From Ignelater luminosus (lineage: Eukaryota > Arthropoda > Insecta > Coleoptera > Elateridae), in NCBI GenBank assembly GCA_011009095.1, contig VTPC01005723.1:127121-191120 (forward strand): DNA of 64,000 nt, in the 5' to 3' direction. The notes beneath the pieces were generated by a model that had not been told where the DNA came from, searched no databases, and worked only from the letters and a program-made list of their open reading frames with translations. A program made the position numbers and the translations under genes. Each line of letters starts with the position of its first letter. Position 1 is the stretch's first letter. Shown one piece after another: positions 37,671 to 49,144 of this stretch.

Positions 37671-38810
37671 ATAGAAATGATATCCAGTAACGTAACCAGA
37701 GGTGAAAAGATTATAATATACCGGTTGCCTAAAATTTTACGGAACATGGGTAGTTTCTGTTGTATTTCTATGTAAATAGCAACAGAGACAGATTTCACTT
37801 CACTTTAATAATACTGTCGTCACCAAAAGCACTGAATAACTTTTGAGGCGATTTTTGCTTATTTATAATGATTTTCTAGATATGGACTTTTTAGATAAAC
37901 GATACAGTTATAAACTTGTTCTCAATTTAACAATTGAATTAATTATCATTAAACTCTATTAGGTATGCAGTACATCGCGGCCAACTTCAAGTCTTTATTC
38001 CTATAAAAGTAAAAATCACAGCAGGCAAACTAAGTGGCCTGTCATCGGTTATCGTCTAACCACATAAATAACTACTATATTCCGTAAAATTTTAGACAAG
38101 TTTGTACGTTGGAATATCTAGACTGTTTAGGAAATTGTGGTCTCAAGCAATAATATTTCAGATAGGCACAGCCTAAGGGCGCCAACCGTTCCAAGAGGAT
38201 TGCCGCCCGGAGTTCCAGATCAATTTCGAACTTAAGAGGGCCTTTGATGTTTATATTTACTGGTATATATGTATTTTTGTGCAGTGGTTTCCTAAACGAC
38301 AACGCTGAACAAGCGCTTCCGATCATCCAGTGGGTGTTTTAATCAGCAGAAGAATATACGCTGTGTTTAATCAGAGTTAGAACTTTATTTCACTTTTTTC
38401 AAGAAGGTACAGCGTTTGTATTTTAAAATTAATATTATACAGATTTTTAGCCATTCAATAAATTACACCTGCTGTCAGTGAGTTACTGTAATATTCAAGA
38501 AATCTACAACTGTTGGCAGTTAATCAAAGATTAACATGTTGACTGTTGTTTGAACCTAACGTTTGGCCTTAAAAATGAGTGTCATAACTTTCGGCCAAAC
38601 TGAATAGGCTATTACCCTTTTTATTTTAAAAACAGCGCTATAATATGTTTCTACTTTCAGAACGTGAAATCAATGTATAGGTTTATAATGAGATATTTAT
38701 TTGTTTTTGATCTCCACTTAATTTTTATTTTTATGTTCTTGAACAGAAGTAATGCTAGAAGAGATTTCTGGGCTAAAATTAGAGATAGCTTTTTATACAC
38801 AAAGCGTGTC
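37671..38810. other. Gene-free stretch
   Basis: No supported gene. A GC-richer patch at 38160-38240 does not match a protein I recognise. Confidence 0.45.
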
Positions 38811-38814
38811 AATG

Positions 38815-39620
38815 TTTTTTCTTAAATTTCGCTCTGCTTTACTGCATGACCTCGAGGCCCTCCCTAAGTGCTCTCCTTCTTTTAACTCTCTTAGAGTCTT
38901 CTTTACGTGCCATCTCCGTTGCAAAGTTTCTCTATCATCATAGCTATTTGAATCTTAGATACAGCTGCTCGGAATAGTTGATTGGAGTTGCAACCAAACC
39001 ACTCTCTTAAGTTTCGCAGCCATGACATCTTTCTTTTTCCCTCACTACGTTTTCTTACGATTTTTCCTTGTATTATATTTTGCAGAAGTTGGTATTTTCC
39101 CCTCGCACAACGTGTCCGAGATACTGAAGCTTTCGACTTTTGATGGTTAATAATAATTTCCTTTCCTTTCTCAGTTTTTGAGTACTTCTGTATTTGATAG
39201 TCTATCTATCCAGGATATTTTTAGTACTCTTCTATATGTCTATAATTCAAATGCTTCTAGTCTGTTACAGCAGTATTTATTCATGGTCCATGTCTCTACA
39301 CCATACAGGAGGATAGAATGAATATAACATTTTACTAGGCGTACTTTTAGCTCTCGGTTTAGATCTCGACTGGTTAGTATTCTTTTCATTCTCATAAAGG
39401 CATTTTTGGCTTTTTCAATTCTTATTATGATTTCTTTTGTTTACTCATTCATTTCATTCACAGACGTTCCAAGGTAGTTGTATTGCTCAACTCCTTTGAA
39501 TCTGTTCTTTGTTAACTTGTAGTTTTACACTGCTAATGTTTTTCTTAGATACAATCATAAATTTAGTTTTCTTTATGTTGAGTGTTAGGCCATATTCTTT
39601 ACTGATTTCTACTATTTTGT
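38815..39620 (-). pseudogene. LINE C-terminal region, multiply frameshifted
   Basis: Fragments in different frames carry the usual tail of this LINE group. There is a YLGHVVRGE-type segment, then NIIQGKIVRKRSEGKRK and SWLRNLREW, and finally ENFATEMARKEDSKR. Stops between them mark it as decayed. The 3' boundary is somewhere near 38750-38815. Confidence 0.6.
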
Positions 39621-40494
39621 TTAGTAATTTTTTAGGTCGTTCAGAGTTTCTGCGATGATGATAGTATCATCTGCATACCTGATGTTGTTAACTGTTAGTC
39701 CGTTTACCTTTATACCGGCAGTTTCATTTAGAAGCACCGTCATAATTATGTGTTCTGAATAAAGGTTAAATAGTGTTGGTGATAGGATACAACCTTGTCT
39801 GACACCTCTATTTATGTTTATTTCTTCTGTTGTTTTTCCTTCGACTTGAACTGTTGCTTTTTGGTTGTAGTAGAGGTTGGTGATTACTTGTATATATCTA
39901 GTATCTGTGTTTCCATCTTTAAGTAGTTGTATCAGTTGTTCGTGTCTGACTTTGTCGAATGCTTTATTGTAGTCAAGAAAACATACGTAGACATCCTGAT
40001 TTACATCTAGGCATCGCTGTATCAGTATATTACATGCAAATAAGGCTGCTCTTGTTCCTAGTCCTTTTCTGAATCCATTGGGTATTTCCGATGTCTTCTT
40101 CAAGTTTGGTATACAGTCTGTGGTGTATAAGTTTCAGGAAAAGTTTTAACATATGGGACATTAAACTTATCGTACGATATTCATTGCAGTGTTTAGCGTT
40201 TGGTTTCTTTGGAATGGTTATGAATATGGAGGTGAGCCATTCTTGTGGTATTATGCCTGTTCTATAAATGCTATTGAAAAATTCTCCCAGGGTATCTACG
40301 TACTTTTCATCCATTAATTTTATGACATCTATTAGAAGTTGATCAGGTCCGGTTGATTTTCCATTTTTCATATTTTTTAGAGCATGTTGAATTTCTGTTT
40401 TTGTTATATCTGGTCCCGTTTCTTCTTTTTGTTCTTCTATTTTATTTATTTTTTTGTTATCTTCAAAGAGGTTTTCAATATAGTCTTTCCACAA
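39621..40494 (-). pseudogene. LINE reverse transcriptase domain, frameshifted
   Basis: Two overlapping minus-strand frames (40494-40030 and 40103-39621) together cover the RT fingers and palm. The first has NGKSTGPD and FITIPKKPN followed by YRTISLMSH. The second has FRKGLGTRAALF, CFLDYNKAFDKVRHEQL, GVRQGCILSPTLFNLYSE and the catalytic IRYADDT. A frameshift lies near 40070, and the reading frame is lost again after 39621. The motifs are well preserved, but the enzyme cannot be made in one piece. Confidence 0.85.
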
Positions 40495-40842
40495 TTTAAT
40501 CTTACCTTCAATGTCACTTATAATCGAGTTATTTTCGTCTAGCAGATAAGGAATTTCTTTTGTTTTTACTTTGCCTGTAAATTAAACGTGTCGTGTTTCT
40601 CTTGCAGCTGTTTTATTTCTATGAATTTTTTTCTAAGCCAGTTCTCTTTGGCTTTTCGGCTTTCTTATCTAATTTTAATTTGGATTTCTTTGTATTTTTC
40701 GGGGTTATTTTTGTACTGTCTTTGGGTATCCATATTTTTCAAGATTTCTTCTGTCATCCAGTCTTTCCTTTTACGTTTTGTTTCTTTTAGATGTTTTAGT
40801 GATGGTGTTACACAGCTTTTTTAATAGATGTGCATGTTTTAT

Positions 40843-41754
40843 TTATATTTTCTGCATTAACTTCAGATAGTTTTTTATTTTATCTAAGTTTCCATTTATT
40901 TCTGTTTTCAATTTTTCTTTTACTTCTTTGTTGTTTAGGTTTTTTATGTCTATTTTCTTGTGTATTGGTTTCTTTTTTATTTTCTTAAATTTTATTTTCA
41001 TTTTAGCGATAATGGGGTTATGGTTTAATGTCATGTCTGCACCAGGGTAGGCCTTTACCGATTTGATACTATTTTTATATCTTGTGTTAATCATCAAGTA
41101 ATCTATTTGGTTCCGTACGATTTTTTCTTTAGTATTTTGTGGAGATGTCCAAGTATAAAGTCTGCGTTTTGGAAGCTTAAAAAACGTATTTGAAATTACC
41201 ATGTCGTGTTCTTGGTAAAATTTGATTAGGCAGTTTCCTCTATCATTACGAGTTTCTAATCCGTGGTTTCCTACATATTTTTCTACCTTATCTTGGCCAA
41301 CTTTGGCATTTATATCTCCCATTACGATTGTGGCGTCTTTAGGCTTTGTCTGTTTTAATGCATTTTTAATTTCTTCATAGAAGTGTTCAATTTCTTTGTC
41401 ATCTTTATCTGTTGTAGGTGCATGGACGTGGATTAAATTAAGCTTTCCAACTGTAGTCTTTATTTGTAAAAACATTACTTGCTTGAAGTACGGTATAAAA
41501 TGAGTGCAGGAGTTGGCTACTTTCTTTTTAAGAATTACCGCTACCCCATATCTGTGTTGGTTGTCGCTATTTCCAGAGGAATCAAGCTTATGATTATCAC
41601 CTATTGATTGTTGTCCGGTACCTGGCCATCTTGTTTCACTTACTCCTAGTATATCGATATCTAGTCTGTTCATTTCTTGGACGATATTATGTATTTTTCC
41701 CGCTTCATACATGCTGGTTACGTTCCATGTTGCTCTTAGAGTAGAAACCTTCAA
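40843..41754 (-). pseudogene. LINE apurinic-like endonuclease domain
   Basis: About 240 residues follow the APE-type endonuclease pattern: ATWNVTSM near the start, LGVSETRW with the metal-binding Glu, RYGVAVI, VMGDINAKVG with the catalytic Asp and Asn, YTWTSP and QIDYLM. The final SDH motif reads LNHN, so its Asp is replaced by Asn, which should weaken or kill cleavage. The frame opens with TTG and not ATG. A stop lies just upstream, so the true start is either lost or upstream in another frame. The basic stretch at the end (KFKKIKKK) belongs to the linker before the RT. Confidence 0.85.
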
Positions 41755-41765
41755 TCGTAGTCCTT

Positions 41766-43975
41766 TTTATTTTTTAAAAGCATCGAGTTTCGGCTCTTAT
41801 TAATTTATTTTTTAAGCAGCTAAATACGAACTCGGGTCATCTGGGGCGGCTCAGGGGTACAATTCGCGAACTTACGTGAACAGCTTTGTATACAAATTAA
41901 CCTAACTAACTATAAACAATGTTACTCACGTGTGTATCTTTGTGGAACATAAGTTGGAAGTTTTCAACCTTGGCGCAGAATGTTACTGTTAGCTCTATGT
42001 TTCGTATACTTACGGGATGCTTAAAAGCATAACTTATATTTACAAGGAATGCTACACTAAAAATCACAAAAATCGGTCTAAGTGTTCTATCTTTATAAGC
42101 AAGATTAACCTTTTTTTCAAAAGACTTTGAGGGCGAATATCGACTCAACGAGGTGATTTTGAATAAAATTCGGTTTAAATCGACTTATTTCGATCACAGG
42201 AATTTTTGGAAAAGCCATGTCCAGGTATTTTCGACATACCCTTATTTAGCGTAGAATCTTTCAAGAACAAAACAGTATCTAGCAAGAGCACAATACCACA
42301 CCAGTCAAAAAATCCTTCTTATTGAACTATTCATTGGTATTAGAATTATGTAAGTAATCCATTAATAAAAGAAATTTATCTTCACACTTTACCTTGTAGC
42401 AAAACAAAAAATGCAGAAACGTCTTTCCTGCATTCTTTCATTAGATACACAGAGTGTATCATAACGGATGCATATAAAATTAACTGCCCATCGAACTGGT
42501 ATAAAACTTTTATATTTATTGCATTATTGTTTTCAAGGTATAGCAAAGTATAATAGAGAAAATATAACGTTTACTTTTTTATTTAGTACAAATTTGTAGA
42601 GAAATGTGAATGTATTGAAAACGATACGATTTAAAAAAAATTGCAAGAATATCAAAATTGCAAGAAAACAGTGACTGTCGAATTTTATTTTAATTACAGG
42701 GTATTGACACCGTCATATCTCTGCGACTAGTTACAAAAAAACTTTAATTCAGAGACTAAGATAGTGAAAGAGAACTATTACATAGATCAAACCTCATACC
42801 AATTTTGATATTTTCTTGATGAAAGGTTTACGAGTTGAAGAAATTAATTTTTTATTCTGAATACTTCATTACACTATATATCGGAAACAAAGAATTTCAA
42901 GCATAGTTTACAAAATTTTTCTTTCAGTCTTATATGGACCCATTATGAAACATACTGTATAGTGCTATGTACTCCAAGGGATGGTTTCAGGATAAGAATA
43001 GCGTAACTCAAGGGAAGGATTACACGAACTGTTAAGATATTTATTCAATTATACAATAATACACAAGTCCATATTTAATATTCAAGCAATAATATTTAGA
43101 ACAGCAAAATCCATCAACACAGAAAAAATGGCAAAGTTGAAGTTCATATCTTGCATGATAAATCTAGAAAAACATAGTCATGCAAAAATTCTAAGTCTAA
43201 TACAAAGATATGTACAGATCACTCGCAAGCTAGACAATCATCTGGATTATAGCGAGTTCCGTATTAAACTGGCCTCAGTAAAACCTCGTTCTCATTGCTC
43301 AAGTCACTTAATTTCAAGCTCCTGCTCATGCTTTAACAAGTTTAGTTGAAACAACTACATATTTGAAACGGCGTCAAAGTAGTTGGAGCATACTGAAATT
43401 GCGTTAATAGAAGTGATTTTAAGTCGTTATAATTTATTTCTGCCAATAGTTTATTTATATTATTTTCTTCTCTAGCATTTCTATTGTATAGTTATCCGGC
43501 CCAATGTCCCACTAAACACTATATTTTTTGCTATATCTCAAGAAATCTAGTAATCTGTTCATTACTCCACTTACTAATTTTTTTCCGAGTTAGAAGATTG
43601 CACTTCTCAAATAAAAAATAACCTTATTTATCACAAACACTGAAACACATTTCACTCTAGTCAAGTCGACTTTCCAGTTCAAGGAAAAAGTTGAAAGGCA
43701 ATTAAAAAAATGAAAAGAAACTCTATTTCACTTGAAATTTGAAATCAAGTAAAAAATGCATACAAGTTATTTAAATTTAAACAACTTGACCAATGAGAAC
43801 GAGGTTAGAAATTTCATCCATTCATATAGGGCGAAATCGCCTACATTAATAGACATAATGGAAAACTTTGAAATAAGTTTTAATTTTAAGATAAACAAAA
43901 ATTGTCTAGTTTTACGCTAATCATGAAAGTTTTATCAATTCTGGCTCTCTCTACATCTTTTCAAATTCTACAAAT
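41766..43975. other. Gene-free stretch with a possible small element at 42695-42959
   Basis: TACAGGGTATTGACACC (from 42695) and, read inward from 42959, TACAGTATGTTTCATAATGG share only the first few bases. A small TA-flanked MITE is therefore possible but weakly supported. Nothing else is recognisable. Confidence 0.3.
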
Positions 43976-43977
43976 TA

Positions 43978-45269
43978 ACACATGGGCTGAAAAGTCCCAG
44001 GCCTAACAAATAGATGGCGCTAGTTTTATTGCGTTCACCGCTTTTTCAGTTAGTACTAACCTTCAAAAGACAGCTGTTAAAATTTCATGATATTCTATTC
44101 ATTATTTTGTGAGTTATTGTGCTAAGAGTGACGCTATTTTTCTTATTTTCAAAACAATGGATCAAAAACAATTTCGTGTTTTAATTTTACACTGCTTCTT
44201 GATGGGAAAAAATACCGTTCAAGCGAAGCAATGGCTTGAAAAGTGTTATGGGGACTCCGCTCTATCAGAAACAACAATAAAACGTTGGTTTGCTGACTTC
44301 AAACGTGGTCGTAGAGACACCGAAGATGCAGAACGCAGTGGACGTCCAAATGAGGCGGTAACACCAGAAAACATCAGAAAAATCCATAAAATCGTTTTGA
44401 ATGATCGAAAAGTGAAGTTGCGTGAGTTAGCTGACATCGTAAAGATAGCAAAAGAACGTGTTGGCTTTATATTGCATGAGCATTTGACTATGAGAAAGCT
44501 CTGCTCAAAGTGGGTGCCGCGTTTGCTCACTGTTCACCAAAAACAAGAACGTGTTGATGTTTCTGAGCAGTGTTTGGCCATGTTTAAACGTAACAAACCG
44601 GAATTTTTGCGTCGATATGTGACAATGGATGAAACATGGATCCATCACTTCACTCCGGAATCAAAACGATCGTCATCTGAGTGGACAGCAACTGGTGAAC
44701 CTCGTCCAAAGCGACCGAAAGCACAACAATCGGCTGGAAAGGTTATGGCCTCGGTATTTTGGGATGTGCGTGGTGTAATATTCATCGACTATCTTGAGAA
44801 GGGAAATACCATCAACAGTGAATATTATATAGCGTTATTGGAGCGTTTGAAATCCGAAATTGCAAAGAAACGACCGTATATGGCAAAGAAAAAAATTTTG
44901 TTTCATCAAGACAACGCACCGTGTCACAAGTCAATCAAAACAATGGCAAAACTACATGAATTGAACTTCGAATTGCTCCCACATCCACCGTATTCGCCAG
45001 ATTTGGCTCCCAGCGACTACTGGCTGTTCGCAGACCTAAAAAAATGCTTGCCGGTAAGAAATTTCGCTCGAATGAAGAGGTTATCGCTGAAACTGAGTCC
45101 TATTTTGAGGCAAAAGATAAATCGTTCTACAAAAGTGGTATTGAAATGTTAGAGCGGCGCTGGAATGATTGCGTTGTTCTTGATGGAAATTACGTTGATG
45201 AATAAAGCTAATTTTGAACAAAAAAACCGTGTTTTCTTTCTTAGGCCTGGGACTTTTCAGTCCATGTGT
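43978..45269 (+). mobile_element. Mariner transposon of the irritans type
   Basis: A 1292-bp element has 29-bp terminal inverted repeats (43978-44006 and 45241-45269) that differ at one base. The outer end is ACACATGG followed by G or A, then CTGAAAAGTCCC. TA flanks both sides (43976-43977 and 45270-45271). Size, ends and the single intronless transposase frame are typical of mariner. Confidence 0.95.
44157..45205 (+). pseudogene. Mariner (irritans-type) transposase with one frameshift
   Basis: From ATG 44157 the frame is open for about 297 residues that match irritans mariner transposases throughout. Residues 1-110 form the paired helix-turn-helix DNA-binding domain. The linker motif WVPRLL is near 119-124. 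The catalytic triad is D158 (TMDETW), D252 (HQDNAPCH) and D287 (LAPSDYWLF), giving the D,D(34)D spacing, and the YSPDL signature is present. At an A7 run (45038-45044) the frame shifts, so the raw ORF ends wrongly at 45152. In the other frame the normal C-terminus (EEVIAETE, YFEAKDKSF, RRWNDC) continues to TAA 45203-45205. Only about 50 C-terminal residues are affected. This could be a real inactivating mutation or a homopolymer sequencing error. Confidence 0.92.
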
Positions 45270-45271
45270 TA

Positions 45272-48200
45272 AGTATGAACATTTTACAAATTTTGCTTTA
45301 GGGGAAAAGCTTTTCTTGCTGTCAGTTTAAAATCTACAATATTGATTAATTATTAAGCGTTAGCCAACCGTTGTGTAATTGATCTGAAAGAAACGATTGG
45401 CGGAGATTCAAATGTTGTCCAGGTTGTGAACATTAATATTAGATAATATGTTATTAATTTATTAAAATATATTTGCAACAAGTAATTAAATCTGTCGGAT
45501 ATTGTATTTTGTTTAAACACCAATAAAACGAAACTAACTTAATATTTTCTTTATTATTTGTTTTGTTATTATCTTTTGCAAAAACAGAATCTTATAACCC
45601 ATACAAAAATTTCTTTTGTTATGATTGCTACACATCCGACAAAGTTCTCGCAATCAAAAAACAGAAGAATGTAATATTATTACTGCATCTCTGAATGAGA
45701 AGAAAAACAATTAACAAAAGTAATAATGGAAAAACATCATAATTTATGTAAACAAAAACACTTTGTAAACGGTTTTTTTTTTTTACTTTTGTTAAACACG
45801 CTTATTAATAATGTATTCGACATAAATCTCTCAAACAACAATTTTGACATTTGACACTTTTTATCGGAAACTTTAAACGTAATTAATAATTGTTAAAAGA
45901 TAATAACGAGTGACAGACATGATTTTGTAAGGACGTTTTGCCATATTTGTGGCGCAAATACGTCATGTTGTACAAGCTTTTTATTCTATACCGGAAGGTG
46001 TTAATTGTTCTTTGAAACATTTTAAATTAATTTTAATTTATTATACTTGTGTTATGTTTGTTATATGTATGTATCATTTAAATATATAAAAAAAATACTT
46101 GTCGGGTTGTAAAAAGCGAAAGTACTTGTAAGAGTAAAAAAACATAATTGGAAAGTGTCTTTCTTAATTTTAACACGTTCTGAAGCATAACAGTTTCAGT
46201 TTTTTAAGTTAACAGGAATTTCAACACTGCTTTTGCGTTGTTTGTGTGTTCAAGCTATTTCTGAAAAGATTACTAATTGAAATTAAATTAATTTATTTTA
46301 GAAATGGAACAAAGTTTGTGAACTACATGCATCAACCTTTTTTCATCGTTTAAAACAACTCGGATTAGGTCTAGCACACAGTAGATCTTGTACAGTACAC
46401 TGTAACCCAAAACTAAAGTTATTCTTACCAGTTATAACTATGCCACCTAACAAGTTACAGTCTTGGAATAGTCGTGATTGATTATAATAACTTAGCCCTG
46501 GGTTAGGCTGCGCTGTATTGCATTCTGTGTTCGCCGGAGTTTACTGAAATCGTTGAATAACGTACATCAAGGAAAAATTACTGTTACTATCATTACGCTA
46601 AGAGTAAGTCAGCGATGCATGAAACACACAAATGAGTATTACGGTGCCTCCTTAGGTACCGACCAAAAGGGTGGCCGTATTACTGCGGTTTTCTCGAGTC
46701 GAGAATGAGCGTTGTCATTTCAAAAGCTCAAAACTCGTTCCAACGTTATCAAAGAAAAGAAATTTTATTCTCTGACCAAAGGTCAAAATACTAAGTGCCA
46801 AAGTCAATAGACACAACTAGATGTTTTTTTTCTTAATGCCAAAAGACTACAAAAATCTAACGGCAAGGCCCGAAGATTATTAAATCTACTAAATACTGCT
46901 AATTTTGAATTTCTCAGAAGTTAAATGATAAATCAAATATGTAATGACAGATATCCCTACAATCAGAACAATAAGCTAAACCGTAGGCGTGAGATGAACG
47001 TTCTTAAGACAAAACTACTTTATTGCGCAATTCTTAAAGTATATGCAAAATTATGCAGTAATTAACAATAAATAAATTTAATGGCCGGCCAGCAATTTTA
47101 CGAAAGAAACGACTTTCAACAAAGAAGTGAAAATTTCCTCTACTAACTGATATTTCAAAAATAGCAAATTACAATAGCTGGATTTCGAGTTTAATGTAAC
47201 AGTAAACCTATGATTGATTTACCTTGTTTCAATATCTCGAATTTATGTCATTCAGCTTAATTGCCAACGTACTTAAAATGCACGAGCACAGTAGTTTTCA
47301 ATAAAACGAATCGAGGGTTCGCTGGTACCATCTTTCAAATAACAAAGGTAAGGGAACAGACAAGTTTATTTTAACTCATCATACTTGATGTTACACAAAA
47401 CCAATTTTTAAATTAATATTATTCAAGTGCAAAAGTTGTTCGTTCGCCTACTTATGACCAAATCACAAATCACCAAGTACTGTGTAAGTCCAACTTGAAT
47501 AAATTCAACTGTAGGATAACCAAATTTCCACTTGTTCTGCAAATATTAATGGATGGAAAGCCACACCTAATTTTGTCATAAAACTATGTTCTAGAAAGTA
47601 CCAATTGGTACTTGGCGTTTCCATTAGATGACACCTTAATTCAGTTCTGGAATTTATCCCAGAGTTACGATTTTAAACATCCCAATTCTAAATCTTCAAA
47701 CTTTCTTAAACCTCTCAGATTTTTCCGAACATCTTTTAATAAACAAACATTAATTAAATGTAATGTATGTAAATCTGATGGTGGTGCGATAAGATAATGA
47801 GAACGCGGCGTGACGGTAACCTTGGAAAAGTATATCTATTTGATTGGTCCATCTTGATAGTTGTTAGTGCCGACAAAGATGTGCATTGGACTGGCGATAA
47901 GAAGCGAACGGCGGCGTGTGGAATTATGTCATGATAATATGGATTGGTCGGCCTTGTCATTCTGTTGAGTGAGAGGTGCCCGCGTGTTGCCTTGATGGAT
48001 GGCGCCAGATGTTAATGAAAAGGTCGTTTTGTCAGTCTGCAATAGAGACAATACACATCCAGCCATATGTATTGGCTACAACCGGCAATGTTGATAGATG
48101 CAGGAGGCTGTAGAAAAAGATTAACAAGTACGGAGGAAGATAAGCGTAAATTTTTCCAGAAATTAGGCCAGATTTTCCGTTTTTCTACCGCCAGGTTCAC

Positions 48201-48490
48201 TTTTCCGAAAAACTAATGCCGGATTCGTAATCAGCGACCCAAAAAAACCTCCTAGAAGCCATTTTTGAGCTAAAATTCACACATTTTCACAAATACAGAA
48301 AATCTCCAGAAAGGGGGTGGTTAAAAGGGTGATTTTGCGATTTGAGGTAAAAGGGGCGCGGGGTGAAGGTCTCAATAGTCATGAATGATCCTGGGGTCAC
48401 ATATTGCAAAAAAGTTTTTTCAAATTCGAGCTGAGCGTTTTTTTCTATTCGGCCTTTTTTCTCAGCTTATTGACTGGACTATCAAGGTGA
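45272..48490. other. Gene-free stretch
   Basis: No supported gene. There is a T12 run near 45773 and a short palindrome, TTCTCGA-G-TCGAGAA, near 46690. From about 48000 to 48490 the sequence becomes richer in G and C. It may belong to the same unknown element as the following ORF. Confidence 0.4.
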
Positions 48491-48496
48491 TTATAG

Positions 48497-48961
48497 ACTC
48501 TAGAAGCAAGAACCCATTCGAGATATAGATTGCAGCATACTCTCTTGACTAAATTCAGCGATATCATCAAGGAATATGCAGTTCTGACAGTAAAGGACTA
48601 TAAGAAAGCATATTGCAGCAAAATCAAGGCTATTCCAGGAATTTCTAAATGTCGGTCAGTGAAGTTTTCAAGTTCAAGCAAACCTAAAATGAAAGAGACT
48701 ATGACAGGAGAACACTCTACTGTTTTTTCATTGTATAAAGCTGGACACTCCAGAATCACTTCTAATGTCTTATCCTTTAAAGAGACTTATAAGAGATTTA
48801 TTAAACTGAAACAAGAAAAACTGGAAAATATTAAATTTCTTGTGGGGCACATAGAAGTAGAAGAAAACAGAGAATTTTATAAGCTTCTTGATGCAGAATC
48901 TAGTGAAGTAAATAATAAGATCGAAGATGAAGCAAACTCAGAAGCAGAGGAATTTGAATGA
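48497..48961 (+). CDS. Unrecognised ORF of about 150 codons, possibly transposon-derived
   Basis: The frame is open from just after a TAG at 48494-48496 to TGA 48959-48961. It has no ATG near its start: the apparent first residue is a TTG at 48530. So it is either an exon or a 5'-truncated frame. The protein is Lys/Ser-rich in the middle (VKFSSSSKPKMKE) and ends in a strongly acidic tail (NKIEDEANSEAEEFE). I recognise no domain. Codon use looks protein-like, and the acidic tail suggests a real C-terminus. A transposon ORF is a reasonable guess, given the adjacent GC-rich island. Confidence 0.35.
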   Translation, partial: TLEARTHSRYRLQHTLLTKFSDIIKEYAVLTVKDYKKAYCSKIKAIPGISKCRSVKFSSSSKPKMKETMTGEHSTVFSLYKAGHSRITSNVLSFKETYKRFIKLKQEKLENIKFLVGHIEVEENREFYKLLDAESSEVNNKIEDEANSEAEEFE

Positions 48962-49087
48962 AATCAATACCTTTATTTTCATTTTATTTTGTTAAAACAC
49001 TTATTTTTTGAAGTATTTTTCATTTTCAGTTACTTATTATAAGTACAAAAGTATAATTTAATATTTACTTTTGAATTACAAAAAATT

Positions 49088-49110
49088 AAGAAAACTTCTG
49101 CAGTTTTCTT
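49088..49110. repeat. Short perfect hairpin
   Basis: AAGAAAACT (49088-49096), loop TCTGC, then AGTTTTCTT (49102-49110) gives a 9-bp stem. It sits between the acidic-tail ORF and the GC-rich island, and may mark the end of one of them. Confidence 0.35.
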
Positions 49111-49144
49111 ACAAAAAGTACAAAATACTTTCTTAGTTTTTTGT

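Larger units (their letters stand above)
38815..41765 (-). mobile_element. RTE-like non-LTR retrotransposon (LINE), degraded
   Basis: The minus strand carries endonuclease, reverse transcriptase and a C-terminal region in the order of an RTE-like LINE. The resemblance is to the endonuclease-reverse transcriptase known as craniofacial-development-protein-2-like in insect annotations. The order on the minus strand is endonuclease 41754-40843, linker 40842-40495, reverse transcriptase 40494-39621 and C-terminal region 39620 to about 38815. Several frameshifts and stops make it inactive. The ends of the element are uncertain, because I found no target-site duplication or tail. Confidence 0.82.

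Noticed and set aside
42695-42959. A complete MITE with TACAG ends
   Set aside because: Only about five terminal bases agree between the two sides. I mention it as a possibility but do not list it as a separate element.
44246-44530. 94-codon minus-strand ORF inside the mariner
   Set aside because: It is the antisense of the transposase reading frame and has no protein features of its own.
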